NCBI GenBank assembly: GCA_003013855.2
Contig: ML058493.1
Span: 2,604,001 to 2,668,000 of the forward strand
Source: Liriodendron chinense
Lineage: Eukaryota; Streptophyta; Magnoliopsida; Magnoliales; Magnoliaceae
Length of the DNA stretch: 64,000 nucleotides
Reading direction: 5' to 3'
Made by a program: the position numbers and the translations under genes. The notes below the pieces were generated by a model. The model had not been told where the DNA came from, did not search any database, and saw only the letters and a list, made by a program, of their open reading frames with translations. This document shows, one piece after another, positions 45,592 through 56,528 of the stretch; the stretch's first letter is position 1; every line of letters begins with the position of its first letter.

Positions 45592-45828
45592 CGTGGAATC
45601 GGATTCTGCGATTTTGATAGAAGGTCTGAAGGAGAAGCGGCTGCTAGTGGTGGGGAATTGAGAGAAAGACGAGGGAAATTTGGGAAATCCTAGATTGGAT
45701 ATGGAGAAGATGGGGTGGTTTTGGAGAGATATTAGGGTTTTTAGGGTTTTGGAGGGAGAAGTTCGAATGGAAGAAAGGCGAGGAGGGGCGAATGAGAGAG
45801 GAGTTGAGATAAAACCAACAATAGCCAT
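45592..45828 (-). CDS. GrpE: Chloroplast-type GrpE co-chaperone, exon 1 (transit peptide)
   Basis: The ATG at 45828-45826 has a favourable context (A at -3, G at +4) and opens 79 codons: MAIVGFISTPLSFAPPRLSS, then S/T/P/F-rich sequence to KIAESDST. It is rich in Ser, Thr, Pro and basic residues and has few acidic ones, as chloroplast transit peptides do. The exon ends ACG|GTACGT, a strong donor in phase 0 that fits the acceptor of exon 2, 25.2 kb away. The link to exon 2 is inference from strand, phase, order, the missing transit peptide in exon 2 and the lack of any other partner; it is not proved by sequence identity. Read through, the frame continues to 45499, but that tail is GA-repeat-derived. 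Confidence 0.8.
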
Positions 45829-45979
45829 TTGAACTTCGAAGAAGAAGACCCACGCTTTTGATAGATGTTAGATGACCCCCACTAAAACCAAACTCTCTCT
45901 CTCTCTCTCTCTCTCTCTGACTCTCAGCTGCTGAAATTGGATTCTCAGCTGCTGAAATGGACGCGGATTGGATGGTGTT
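45829..45979 (-). promoter_or_regulatory. GrpE 5' leader / core promoter region with GA repeat
   Basis: About 150 bases separate the ATG from a MITE. On the minus strand this includes a (ga)n run (45918-45893) of about 13 units. GA-rich tracts are common in plant 5' leaders and core promoters. No clear TATA box was seen in this interval, so the start site may lie here TATA-less or within the MITE. Confidence 0.5.
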
Positions 45980-46490
45980 GCCCACATCATCCCCTGCTGT
46001 GGTGTGGTGATGTGTTGGGCGCTGTGGGGTCCACCTTGATGTATTTTTTTTAAATCTAAGCGGTCCATCCGTTCTTCCAAATCATTGTATGGCGTGAACC
46101 GAAAAATGAAGAATATCGGAAGAACAAATGGAACACACCAAAGGAAACAGTGGAAATCAGTTACAATCACCGTTGAAAACATCCTAGGCCCACCCACCGT
46201 GACGTCTATTTCCCATCTAAGGTCACAGACCTAGATGAAGGGAAAATATAAATATAAGCTTGATCCGAAACTTCTATGGCCCCAAGATGTTTTTAATGGT
46301 GGGGCGTTCAATGATAATTGTTTCCTGTGGTGTGGTGTACTTGACCATTCTATGTATTTTATTTTTGGTTCATGCCCTAAAATATGAAATGAAAAAACCG
46401 ATGGAGGGTATGGATATAAAATGAATATATCAAGGTGGGCCCCACAGTGCCCAAGACATCATCGCACCACCGCTTTGGGGTGGTGCGAGC
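45980..46490. mobile_element. Palindromic MITE copy 1 (GTGGGSCCACCTTGAT type), about 0.5 kb
   Basis: The left arm gggcgctgtggggtccacct (46017) is mirrored by the reverse complement of the right arm, gggcactgtggggcccacct (ending 46452). The arms extend outward to about 45980 and 46490 (cccctgctgtggtg versus ccccaaagcggtggtg). The inner part also pairs (atgtat.t...ccatccg / ...atgaatatat). No transposase and no clear target duplication were seen. It sits within 160 bp of the GrpE start codon. Confidence 0.8.
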
Positions 46491-46924
46491 TGTTGGAATC
46501 GGATGACTCAAATCAATGTTGATAAAGGGCCGTTGGGCAATTAATGAACTGGTTGGGCGACCGATCATAACAGATATTGCATAGTGAACTCTTTAGACGT
46601 TTTTACGGAATTTTGGATGACCGAGCATAGGGTTGTCGGGTGACTGAGGGTTGGTCAATTTGCACAAGTAAGTTGTTCTTCATCTCTTATAACTTCTGGT
46701 TCATAGTAATTCCCTTTGTGCCATGGCTTTTTCCCGAAAGGGTTTTTTCCACGTAAAATTCGAATTGTTTTTTTAGGTGTGTTGATTTTGCTTGGTTACT
46801 TACCGTTGTGGTTTGTCCTCGTTTCATTCTCGCTTCCGCTAGTTTTCCCAACATGAGCAACACCACCTAATCCGCGTTTCGTTGAAATTAGAGAGAGCTA
46901 ACACACCTATAGGCAATTGTATGA
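46491..46924. other. Intergenic, nothing recognised
   Basis: Mixed sequence without a gene or element edge. Confidence 0.4.
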
Positions 46925-47437
46925 CAGATTAGGTCTCTACCCGAACTCACCCAAGACGGTCCGGCCCTTACTGTGGGCCCACCTTGATGTATCTATTCTA
47001 TATCAATGCCATCCATTGGTTTTTTCTTTTCATTTTAGGGCATTATGCCAAAAAATGAAGAATATACAAATCTCGAGTAGACCATGCACTACAAAATAGT
47101 GGTGATTGAACTTCCTATCATTAACAGCTTCTTAGGGTGTATCTTATTGTTTCCATAGTGTTTATTTGTCATCCAATCCATTGATAAGGTCACTAAGCCT
47201 AGATTAAGGAAAAAATAAATATTAGATTGATCCAAATCTTTAGGGGCCTATTAATGGCCAATCACCTCTATTTCTTTTGGTATGGTCCACCTAAAAAATG
47301 AATCTGCTTCATTTTTTTATCATGCACTAAAATGATCTAAAAAGAGAATGGGCAGCAGATATAGAATAGATACATCAAGGTGGGCCCCATGGTTAGGGCT
47401 ACACCACCTTGGGTGAGTCTGGGTCTCACCTAATCTG
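46925..47437. mobile_element. Palindromic MITE copy 2, 513 bp
   Basis: The ends are cagattaggt on the left and the same sequence in reverse complement on the right (47437). Inside, ctcacccaag and gggcccaccttgatgtatct (left) are mirrored by the reverse complement of agatacatcaaggtgggccc (right). Arms pair imperfectly over roughly 80 bases. It shares interior phrases (tccat.ggtt..., aaaaaatgaagaatat) with copy 1. No target duplication was found. Confidence 0.85.
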
Positions 47438-47524
47438 CTCCCTTAGGTAATTAATTAAAATAGTCCATAAATATAACATAAAAAAGGTATTAGCACCGCT
47501 TTCTAAAGGCTTTTTTGTTTTAGC

Positions 47525-48020
47525 CCCGTGGGCATTGTTGGGCTTTTTGAAGGACTAAAATGTTGTTTAACGACTAATATGGCCCTTAGGTCTGACCAGT
47601 CAACAAAATGTCTATATTGTAGTCAAAAGATATCTTTATAGCCTTGGAGCACTGTTCATTGGATTTTTTAAACCATTTTGCCCATTTATCATTTTATAGA
47701 TGGTACGACAATTGAGTGACCTGCAAGCTAAAGCCGATTTCGACCCAATCAAGGGAGAGGGTCCCAACAAAGAGTGAAAGTGCCTCCCATGTAAGATCAG
47801 ATCCGTTCATTTGAACCGGCCACCCTTGAAACCGCAAGTGATACTTTATCGGATTATCACGCAGCCCCTCAATGGCCTACAAAAGTACCAACAGTCTACA
47901 TTAATTCAGGTGTTGTTTCCTTCACTATGGTCTACTAGTGTTGATTTCCATCCTCAGTTTTTGGCCCATGCCATGAAATTAAAACCACCATCTTCTAAAT
48001 GTGGTGAATTTTTCTCCATA
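47525..48020. repeat. Left arm of a long inverted repeat (about 0.5 kb)
   Basis: The sequence aaaatgtctata.tgtag (about 47606) to aaaccaccatcttctaaatg pairs with the reverse complement of 49128-49600 over almost its whole length at moderate identity by eye (for example atggtacgac and agcactgttca in both). No coding potential. Confidence 0.75.
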
Positions 48021-48063
48021 CTAGCAAGTGGGCCACATAAAAGCCAACTAAAGCACTTATAAT

Positions 48064-48445
48064 GCGGGGCTTGTTGGGTACTGTGGATTACAGATGTGAG
48101 TGGGAGTTGGATCGTAACAGGGTATTGTGGAGCGCAGATGGGAGACTTGGATCTCAGCAGGGTACTGTGGATCGCAAATGAGAGAGTTGGATCGCGGATT
48201 TGTGTTGTGGATCTCAGATGAGAGAGTTGGATCGTAGCAGGGTGATATGGATCGCAACAGGGTACTGTGGATCACAGATGGGAGCCATGGATTGCAGCTA
48301 GGAGCCATGGATCGCAGATGTGTGTTGTGGATCGCGGATGTGTGAAGTGGATCACGGATTACACACCCACTTCACACATCTACGATCCACAGTTGCCAAC
48401 CGTGATCCATGTCGCCTAGTTGTGATCCATGGCTCCCATCTATAA
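48064..48445. repeat. Minisatellite of tggatcgcag units, partly inverted
   Basis: About fifteen variants of (t)tggatc(g)cagatg.gag recur at 16-20-base spacing from 48080 to 48355. They are followed by inverted copies (gatccac, gtgatccatg) to about 48445. Confidence 0.8.
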
Positions 48446-48667
48446 TCCATGGATCTCATCAAACCATCTCCCTCTCCCCCTCTCATTGATAACTAGTCTC
48501 ACTCCTTGCATTATAATATAAGACAACCGGATTAACTAAGTTTGACTAAACTAATATGCTCAACCATAAAATATCGAAATATAATGGATCAGTAATGCAT
48601 TTTTTGTATAGCGATTGGACCCTGTTTATATGCTTTGGGGGTATTTCCCTCGAAACCACACCAAGCG

Positions 48668-48692
48668 CCCCCCCCCCCCCCCCCCCCCCCCC
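48668..48692. repeat. Poly-C tract of 25 bases
   Basis: Uninterrupted C run. True length may differ because homopolymers are hard to sequence. Confidence 0.9.
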
Positions 48693-49127
48693 GATTCATT
48701 GGGGGTACCCTCCACGCCCCCCTTGTCGTCGGGTGCGTTACTTGTTGGTTTAGAATCTTATATGCAGTCCATATACATCTAACTAGTGGTAAATGAGTAA
48801 AAGTTCTAACACTCCTCATCATAGGTGCACTACATGGAAGATGGGGAGACATCAATCCTAAGTGTGTTTGAGGAGATGATTGCAGGATTTTGTCCTATCT
48901 TTCGATTCAAAGACACACAACGGATTAAGATAACATCACCTTAACTGGACAAATCTCTGCTTTTACCTGGGCATAATCTGCCCTTAATTGGTCATACTTT
49001 TCCCGTATAACGGCTCGTAAGAAGACAGAATGAAGAAAAGAAAAAGAAATAAAACTATTTTTGGGCTAATGCGCCAGACCCCACATCTTGTAAATACCTT
49101 GGTTAACTTCTGTATGGCCTACTTGCT

Positions 49128-49600
49128 AATCTAGAGGAAGATCTACCACATCTAGAAGATGGGGGTTTTAATTTCATGACGTGGGTAAAAAACTGAAGAC
49201 GAAACTCAACATAGGTGGACCATAGTGAAGGAAATAACGTTTAAATTAATGTAGATTGTTAGGACATTTATGGGCCACTAAGGAGCTGCGTGGTAATCTA
49301 ATAAGGTCCCACCTGAGGTTTTAAGGGTAACCAACTCAAATGAATGAATCTGATCTTGCATGGGAGTCCATTTCACTCTTTATTGGGACCCACTCCCTCG
49401 ATTAGGTTGAAATCGACTTTAGCTTGCGAGTCAATCAACCGTCGTACCATCTGAAGAAAGACAGAGGGTCAAAATGCTCCAAAAAATTCAGTGAACAGTG
49501 CTCTAGTGTTACAAAGATATCTTTTAGCTACAGTATAGACATTTTACTGACCCGGCCAAACCTGAAGGCCATTTTAGTCATTAACCCCCAAATGCCCTTT
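49128..49600. repeat. Right arm of the long inverted repeat
   Basis: It matches the reverse complement of 47525-48020 (atttcatg, aatgtagattgtt, tgaacagtgctctagtgtta and gtatagacattttactgac are the counterparts). Together the arms enclose about 1.1 kb including the minisatellite and the poly-C tract, giving a fold-back structure of about 2.1 kb. Confidence 0.75.
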
Positions 49601-50849
49601 TGCCAACCCATTCTGACAACCGTCCCATCATACAGCACTAGCATCTCGGAGAAGTCAAGGGGGCCTTTTGATAATAGGGTGTGGGCCCACTAAATCAACG
49701 ATTGGGGCCACCCCTCGACCAATCTGACCCGTTCACTTTAATTCAGGGGACTAGACCCATAGAAGGGTCATTTAAAAAAAATGGAGTTGTTTGTGGCCCA
49801 CAACAACATGAGTGTTGTGCGCTAATTTCGGACTATTTCCACCGGTGTGGTCCATCTGTGATGATTTATGCCCTTAAACTTCGTTCGGCGGCATGAAATT
49901 AAAACTCTGTTCATGTGGATGAATTGGATTTGTTCTAAGAAAATTCGATGAGCCACACAAAAGACGTAGGATGGGTTCAATAGGAGGGTCCCTTACATGG
50001 GAAAGGACATTTGGCCTTTTGTTCTTCTTCTTCTTCTTCTTCTCTCTCTCTCTCTTCTTTGTTAATGATGTAGTAGCTTGCCTCGAAGTTGAATGGAAGA
50101 GGAGATTGTTTTAGAGAAATTGTGGGTCTATAATGTAGCAGCTTGGTTTGATCCATTAACTTGCTTGAGAGAATCTTGGGACATCAGTGGGTGTTGATTT
50201 TATCTTCATCTGAGTCGTCTTGGACCTTGTAATATAAATATCAGTGGACTTTCGATTGGACCTGTTTTCTCGAGTATGGTACACCCCTGATCTCTTCTTC
50301 CCTTAATCTTTGGGCCATGCCCTGAAATTATTTACACTAGATAATGGTTGGCGTGGATTTAAATGGAGATGCATGGTGGGCCCCACAATAATGATTCCAA
50401 AAGATGCATGTAAGACAAGAAGGTCTAATTAGAGTTATTATAGAAGTTATTTTGAAAAGAGTGGATCAATACCCTATAAGGTAGTTATGACCATTGGTGT
50501 CACCTCCTTGGGAGCCACTCCAGTGAGTTGATGACGTGCATCCGCGATAATATTTTTTCATGGAAGTGGGGTAACATGTATTTTATATTTTTTTCATCGT
50601 TACTTCCATTTTAACAAGTTTCCGGCAATCCTGCAGTAATATTTTTTCATGGAAGGGGGGTAACATGTATTTAATTTTTTAATCTACACAGATCCTAGCC
50701 AATAGTGATCTTGTTTGAAATGAAAAAGGGAGATCCAAAGACTCATGTCATTAGGGGATCATGTTGTAAATGCACAACGGTGATCTTATAAAAGATACAC
50801 AACTGTGGATCCCTATAATAAGTTCCATGGGGATCCCATCACAACTTAT
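49601..50849. other. Intergenic, degenerate MITE-like sequence
   Basis: It has phrases reminiscent of the inverted-repeat arms (ctgacccgttcactttaatt, gcatgaaattaaaac) and of the palindromic MITEs (gtgggccccacaa near 50380), but no boundaries. A short (ttc)n/(tc)n run is at 50023-50054. No gene. Confidence 0.45.
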
Positions 50850-51010
50850 CATTGATACTTGATGTAGATCGCCGATATTCGCTATGGATCAACGATATTC
50901 ACTTTGATTCACCAATACACTTTGTGGATCGCCGATACACACTGCCGATCACCGATCCTAAGTGAATATCGACGATCCAAAGTATATACCGGTGTTCCAC
51001 AGTGAATAGG
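50850..51010. repeat. Left array of gatcgccgata-type iterons of the MULE
   Basis: Five to six variants of ggatcgccgatattcact at 18-20-base spacing are followed by inverted copies (agtgaatatcgacgatcc). The same iteron family forms the array at 56529-56885. Confidence 0.75.
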
Positions 51011-51071
51011 GGAATTCTATAATTCCAACGCTAATAGCCAAAGCCTTTTTTCCTTTCAGGTATAACAAATT

Positions 51072-51808
51072 TTGAACACTATGGTTATTCGGCCCATATA
51101 TGATAGCGAACTACTATGCAAACAAGGAAAATTTGATTACAAGGGTGGCAAGAATAAGATAGTCATTGTGATCAGGGAAATTAGATATGAGGAGCTACTA
51201 ATCAAAATGCACAAGATGATGAACACAACAATCAGGAAATACAAGGTTAGAATGAATGTTATTTATACTACGTATGACAACGTATCAATTAGTCCACAAA
51301 TTATGATAGACGACAACGATGTCACGACATATATGATTATCGCTGGGGAGGACCTCAAAATTCAGACACCTATTTTCATGGAGAAAGTTAGACATACAAA
51401 AGAGTCTGTAGTGATAGATCTGAATGTATTGGTAAGAATTGTGGAAGTCCACAAATTATGATAGACGACGACGATGTCACGACATATATGATTATCGCTG
51501 GGGAGGACCTCAAAATTCAGACACCTATTTTCATGGAGAAAGTTAGACATACAAAAGAGTCTGTAGTGATAGATCTGAATGTGTTGGTAAGAATTGTGGA
51601 TATTATTGATGCATTTTTCTGTGGCATACTAGTGCACCTTATTTGTCAATTACTTAGGTCAGTGAGTTTAGTGTCGGTTAAGCTTAAAAGAGACAAAGAC
51701 CGAAGACTCAAGTGGACCTACTGCATCAAGGAAGAAGAAACAAGTAACAAAGATGCCTTGGTGAAACCTTTAACCTTGAACCAAATCAAAACCCAAACCT
51801 CTAAATGA
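51072..51808 (+). pseudogene. Mutator-like (MULE) protein remnant, N-terminal part
   Basis: The frame 51072-51461 opens MNTMVIRPIYDSELL, with KFDYKGGKNKIVIVI and RYEELLIKMHKMM. This resembles the N-terminal MuDR domain of plant MULE proteins (a ...Y.GG...V....I.YEEL segment). A direct duplication of 155 bp (51291-51445 and 51446-51600) repeats the DDVTTYMIIAGEDLKIQTP part and, because 155 is not a multiple of three, shifts the frame. Confidence 0.65.
51291..51600. repeat. Tandem duplication of 155 bp
   Basis: agtccacaaattatgataga begins at 51291 and again at 51446; the copies are nearly identical, so the duplication is recent relative to the decay of the surrounding MULE. Confidence 0.92.
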
Positions 51809-53475
51809 CCCTGACCCTTTAAGCATACTTGTAGTCATCTTAGATTGGCCTTAGGTGTCCCAAAAGACCACCCAAATCATGGCCTTAGATGTTGTCTTTG
51901 CTGCTGTAAAAACACATTTAAAACAACATGCAAAGAAGGGCTACCGACTGGTCGTCAGACCCCAAAATGGGACAACAAGCTTGGCTGGTCCCTGGCCTAA
52001 ATCGATCGGTCTCATGACTGACCTTATGAGGACAGCAACAACCTGGACTGTTCAGGCCATTGTCCGATCGGTCAAGTTGAGGTCTGACCGGTTAGCTACT
52101 AGCCGTTTTCAGACAATTTTCTATCTGTTTGAATATCTTTTATAAAACGGTTTAGCTCGATTTTTTGGTTAAGTACAGAGAGATTAGTGCATTAAAAGCC
52201 ACCTTGATTGCATATACCATTAAGCTCTAATCCCAAGCATTCCAAGTCATCTTTATTGTGTTTGATCACAAGATAGAGCATTCAAAGCTTATGTGTAGAT
52301 GGACTTGCTCTCTTGATCTTTAAATGTTTTAGACACCTCAACTATAGGTAGATTCTTTGTCTAAACCTTTCTAAAGATCTCATTTGGTGGAATTCCTCTA
52401 GGCGAATAACTCTTACTAGTTATAGAGAATTCACACCATCTCCTATCACCTTGGGCATCTCAAGAGCATCACATGCAAGGTGATCAATCAAGTGGAGCTG
52501 AGGCATTGGCAACGCAACGGCAACACGATTGAGGGAGCATTGGGGAGCTGATTGAAGTACGAGAGAGCGGGGATCAAGCAACCCAAGAAGGCACTAAACA
52601 AGGAGCTCATCCGATAAGTAATTTGTCAATTTGAGAGTCCGGTTACACTCCTTCCTCATGGAGGATTGAGTGTGAGAGTTTTGGATTTACAAACTTGAAC
52701 AGGTCTTCGTGGGGAGCCTTCGGCGGGAGTGTACGCTAGGTTCTTAGATTGGAACCAAAGGATTGAGAGGATTTTTGTTAAACTCTTGGGTTGGATGGAA
52801 TCCGTAAACATCTGGGTTGAGAGGTAAACCCGTAAAATCACCGTTATAGGTTGGGAGAAACCTTGTTAAACGTAAACTCGTAAAACCACCGTTATAGGTT
52901 GGGAGGAACCTTGTTAAATTCCTCGGTAGTGTAGAACCATTTAAATACCTAGGTTGTAAGGAACCTGATTTAAACTCCCTAGTAAATGCCGGTGTGCTCG
53001 TAAAGGTGAGCACTTGAACTGGGAGTGGAGTAGACCTCAAGTCGAACCACTATACGTGCTTGTGTTTGTGATTGATTTGAGCACATTGTTAATCTAGCTT
53101 TGTATGGTTTAATTGCTTACTTATTTATGCTTGATTAGAATATATGTTAAGCACTAGATAGGTACATTCACACATAAGATGTACTTTCACTAAGTAATAT
53201 AGATTTGATCCTTATGGTCCATTCTCATATAGTCTACATAGGTTGCATAGATTAGGTGCTTGATTAATTTAATCATTTGATAACCTATGCATGCTTATGC
53301 TAGGTTGTTTAATTGTTAATTATATGTTAGCCTTGTGATTGGACCCACTTAAGTTTGAAAGCTAGGTATTCTTGTTTAATTAATTTATAATTGCTAATTA
53401 GTTTAATTACACAAAAGGAATTTTTAAACGTTCCTAATAACCCTCCCCCCCCCCTAAAGCTTCCACATGTAAATT
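51640..53475 (+). mobile_element. Copia-like LTR (probably solo) inserted in the MULE
   Basis: The right end (53395-53470) reads aaaaggaatttttaaacgtt, then taataaccctcccccccccc, then taaagcttccaca. This is the layout at the end of many plant copia LTRs just before the primer site, but no primer site follows. The body has ggtt(g/t)ggagg.aacc repeats (52840-52975) and gactggtcgtc/ggtctgaccggtt motifs. The MULE reads on both sides. The left edge, near 51640-51850, was not fixed and no target duplication was found. Confidence 0.5.
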
Positions 53476-53577
53476 GTAGGGTGTCGTGTTATACTACCGA
53501 CGCACTTTTAGATACCTCTGTACATAGAGAAGACTGTACAAACTTCCTTTCTTAAAATCGTCCAGACATTCCTAGCC

Positions 53578-54230
53578 CATCAAGCAATGCACTATTGTAG
53601 ATCCAAGGATCAACAATTTTAATGTGCCATCTTTTTTATTGATTAATAGCCAAGACCGCATGCACTTACCTTCACAAGATCATGCATACATAGTTACCCC
53701 ATCAAGCAACGCACGTATTGAAGATCCAAGGATCAACTGTTTTGATGTGTCATCTTTTTAACTAATCAATAGCCAAGATTATATGGATTTTCCCTTCACA
53801 TGATCGTGTAGACATACCTGACACATCAAGCGAAGTACGTATTGAATATCCAAGCATCGACAGTTGTGACACGCCATCTTTTCAACTAATTAATAGCCAA
53901 GAATGCATGCACTTCCCTTTATAGGATCAGACAGACATATATGGCCCATCAAGCAATACACATATTGAAGATATGAGGAACGATAATTTTGATGCGCCAT
54001 ATTTTCGATCGATCAATGGCCAAGACTACACGCACTTCCCTTCACAGAATTATGCATACATACCTAGCCCATCAAGCAATGGAAGTATTGAATATCCGAG
54101 GATCGATAGTTTTGATGCGCTATATTTTTAACTGATCAATCACCAAGACTGCATCAATTTCCCTTCACATGATCGTGCAGACATGCCTGACACATCAAGC
54201 AAAGAACGTATTAAAGATCCGAGGTCTGAT
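53578..54230 (+). repeat. 123-bp tandem repeat (about 5.5 copies), coding-like 41-residue unit
   Basis: The phrase catcaagc starts at 53578, 53700, 53824, 53947, 54070 and 54193, giving periods of 122-124 bp. The last units translate on the plus strand as PSPSSNGSIEYPRIDSFDA, then INGQDYTHFPS and so on, with one stop in the unit at 54070. A period of 123 is 41 codons, and it leads in frame into the open stretch 54183-54386. It was probably an internal repeat of the MULE-encoded protein. Confidence 0.8.
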
Positions 54231-55960
54231 AATTGGGAGCGGCCATTAATTCCACGAAGTCATAATACAATGGACGTTATAAATGTGTCATCTAAAAGAT
54301 CTCCACTTAATGCTTGCGAAGTCGACGTTGTATTCATTAATGCAGAATTTTATGGATATACGAATTTTATTGATAGGTCAAAATGAAATAGTCATCGGAC
54401 AAATGTATAGGGATAAGGGTTGACTAAAGCTGACGCTTTACAAGTTTGCAATACACAACTACTTATAATATAAGGTATTGAAATTAAACAAACGGATATA
54501 CGCGAATAAATGTCTAATTAAAAATTTTGGTTGAAGGTTGCATGCATCGAAGTTGGATGAAGCTGATGTATTCAAAATAAAGATATACTAATCCGAACAC
54601 ATGTAGCTAGTCTTCAGAGGCAATTGCTTATCATCATGCACAATTTGTAGAGAATTCTAATAAGAATGATCAACATGAAGAAGTTTATAAAGGGACTAAG
54701 AGACATCATTAACAAGCAATCAACAAAATATGCAGTGAAATTGCCGTTAGTCGCATGAGGAAGGGCTTAGCATGCAAGACAAGTGATATCTAATACGAAA
54801 AGGGCAAAGAGTTCATGGTTGACGTCAGTTATATGAAAGCGTATCTTGACAAGAGAATCGCAACTAATGAGGTTATGACTTTATTTGAACATTCATAAGT
54901 TTTGTTATCGGCCTATCTGCATGAGTTATTTAACGTAAATCAGGGACGGTAACAAATTTACAAATAAACGATGAAACCAATTGTTTCGAGAGATGCTTCC
55001 TCACACTTAGATAATGCATTTGAATCTTTTAACTCTAATTTCGAAAGGTCTTATGTGTGGACGGGGCTCATATCAAAGTAAGTATAAAAGTATATTGTTC
55101 ACCGCTACGACGTTACACGAGAATAATTACATCTTAAAAATAGCTTATGGGATTTGAGAGGTAGAGAATAATAACAATTCGAATTAGTTCCTCAAAAATT
55201 TATGACGAGTTATTGAACCAGTCAATGATCTCATTATTATATCGGATCATCGTGCAGGTCTGATCGACGAAGTAAAATCTGTATTCCATTCTACAATGCA
55301 TGGATATTGTGCACAATATGTCTGGATAAATATGATGCATGCATTTAAAGATTAGACATTGTGAAAGTACTATTGGGCAGCTGTTAAGACGTGACAAAGA
55401 AGCATATTTGAGGAGTTCATGTATTGCATAACGTTAGCCAACTCTATCACATATGAGTGGCTCAATAAAATAGATAGATAAAGATGAGCATCTGCATTCT
55501 TTTCGGTTAAGAGATACAACATTATAACAACAAATATAGTTGAGAGCGATAATGCATTATGAAAACATATTAGAGAATACCTGATTGTTGAGCTTCTTGA
55601 TAATATGAGACACAAGATAGGAGAGTTCTTCATGGTTAGAAGAGAAGATGCCAAAGATTTCTTTGGCAGGGCAATTTCATGTGTAGATGCCTTTATGAGG
55701 AAACTATTAAAAGAGGCAATGAGGACAACATATGCAATGATATCTACAAACGAATATCAAGTAGCAACGAGGGAGTTTACTAACGTCGTGAAATTGAGCA
55801 AAGTGAAATGTAGATGTGGTGAGTTCAGTGTGATGATGGTGCCTTTCGTGCATGCAATTGCAGCTTATGATAAATACGAAAAAGATCACTCCAATTATTA
55901 TTCCCCCTTTTACTCAACAACGCTTATTGATGCATATACCGAAAATCCCTGTATTTAGTC
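54231..55960 (+). pseudogene. MULE transposase remnant, DDE and SWIM zinc-finger region
   Basis: From 55080 the plus strand reads ILFTATTLHENNYILKIAYG, RVIEPVNDLIIISDHRAGLI and HGYCAQYVW, the MULE transposase core (SDRH.G motif and HGYC). It continues with KRYNIITTNIVESDNAL, IREYLIVELLDNMRHKIGEFF and VKCRCGEFSVMMVPFVHAIAA. The last is a SWIM finger C-x-C...C-x-H in which the third Cys is replaced by Phe. Several stops occur between 55130 and 55570. The stretch 54387-55030 is too damaged to assign. Confidence 0.85.
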
Positions 55961-56159
55961 CCTGATGTTAGCCAATGAGACACATTGGCTGATGTTAGGG
56001 AAGTAAGTATAAAATATGCCCCTAAATCAAAAGATAAAATGGAGAAGAAAAAAAAGATAAGAATTATGAGCTAGAAAGATACATGTCTGCTATAAAATAC
56101 TCTAGGTACAAGAGAACAGGTCATAATAAAATAACATACACATACCTCCCTGTCGAAAT

Positions 56160-56430
56160 TGATTCATCTTAATACCCAACACTTGTATATAGTTTTTGTA
56201 TATGTAAATTTATTTTTTTTTTAAATGTAAAAGGTGAGTTGAATCAATTGATTTATGCCTACTATAAAATACTCTAGGTGCAAGCGAACATGTCATAATC
56301 AAATAACATACACATACCTCCTTATCAAAAATTGATTCATTTTAATACTCAACACTTGTATATAATTTTATATATGTAAATTTATTTATTTTTTTAAATG
56401 TGAAAGGTGAGTTGAATGAATGAAGATGTG
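56160..56430. repeat. Imperfect direct duplication, period about 184 bp
   Basis: ataacatacacatacctcc and atactcaacacttgtatat-type phrases occur near 56130-56215 and again near 56305-56400, with ctataaaatactctaggt at 56091 and 56262. Confidence 0.75.
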
Positions 56431-56528
56431 TAGGTGATTGTGAATGTTAGATTTGAATTAAATGAATGTGGATGTGGAATGCAGATATAAACTATAAGGA
56501 TTAGAGATGATCAATGTGAATAGCCCTT

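Noticed and set aside
52656..53040. Minus-strand open frames with repeated FLPTYNGGFT-like motifs
   Set aside because: They result from translating the ggttgggag-type repeats of the copia-like LTR. No gene context.
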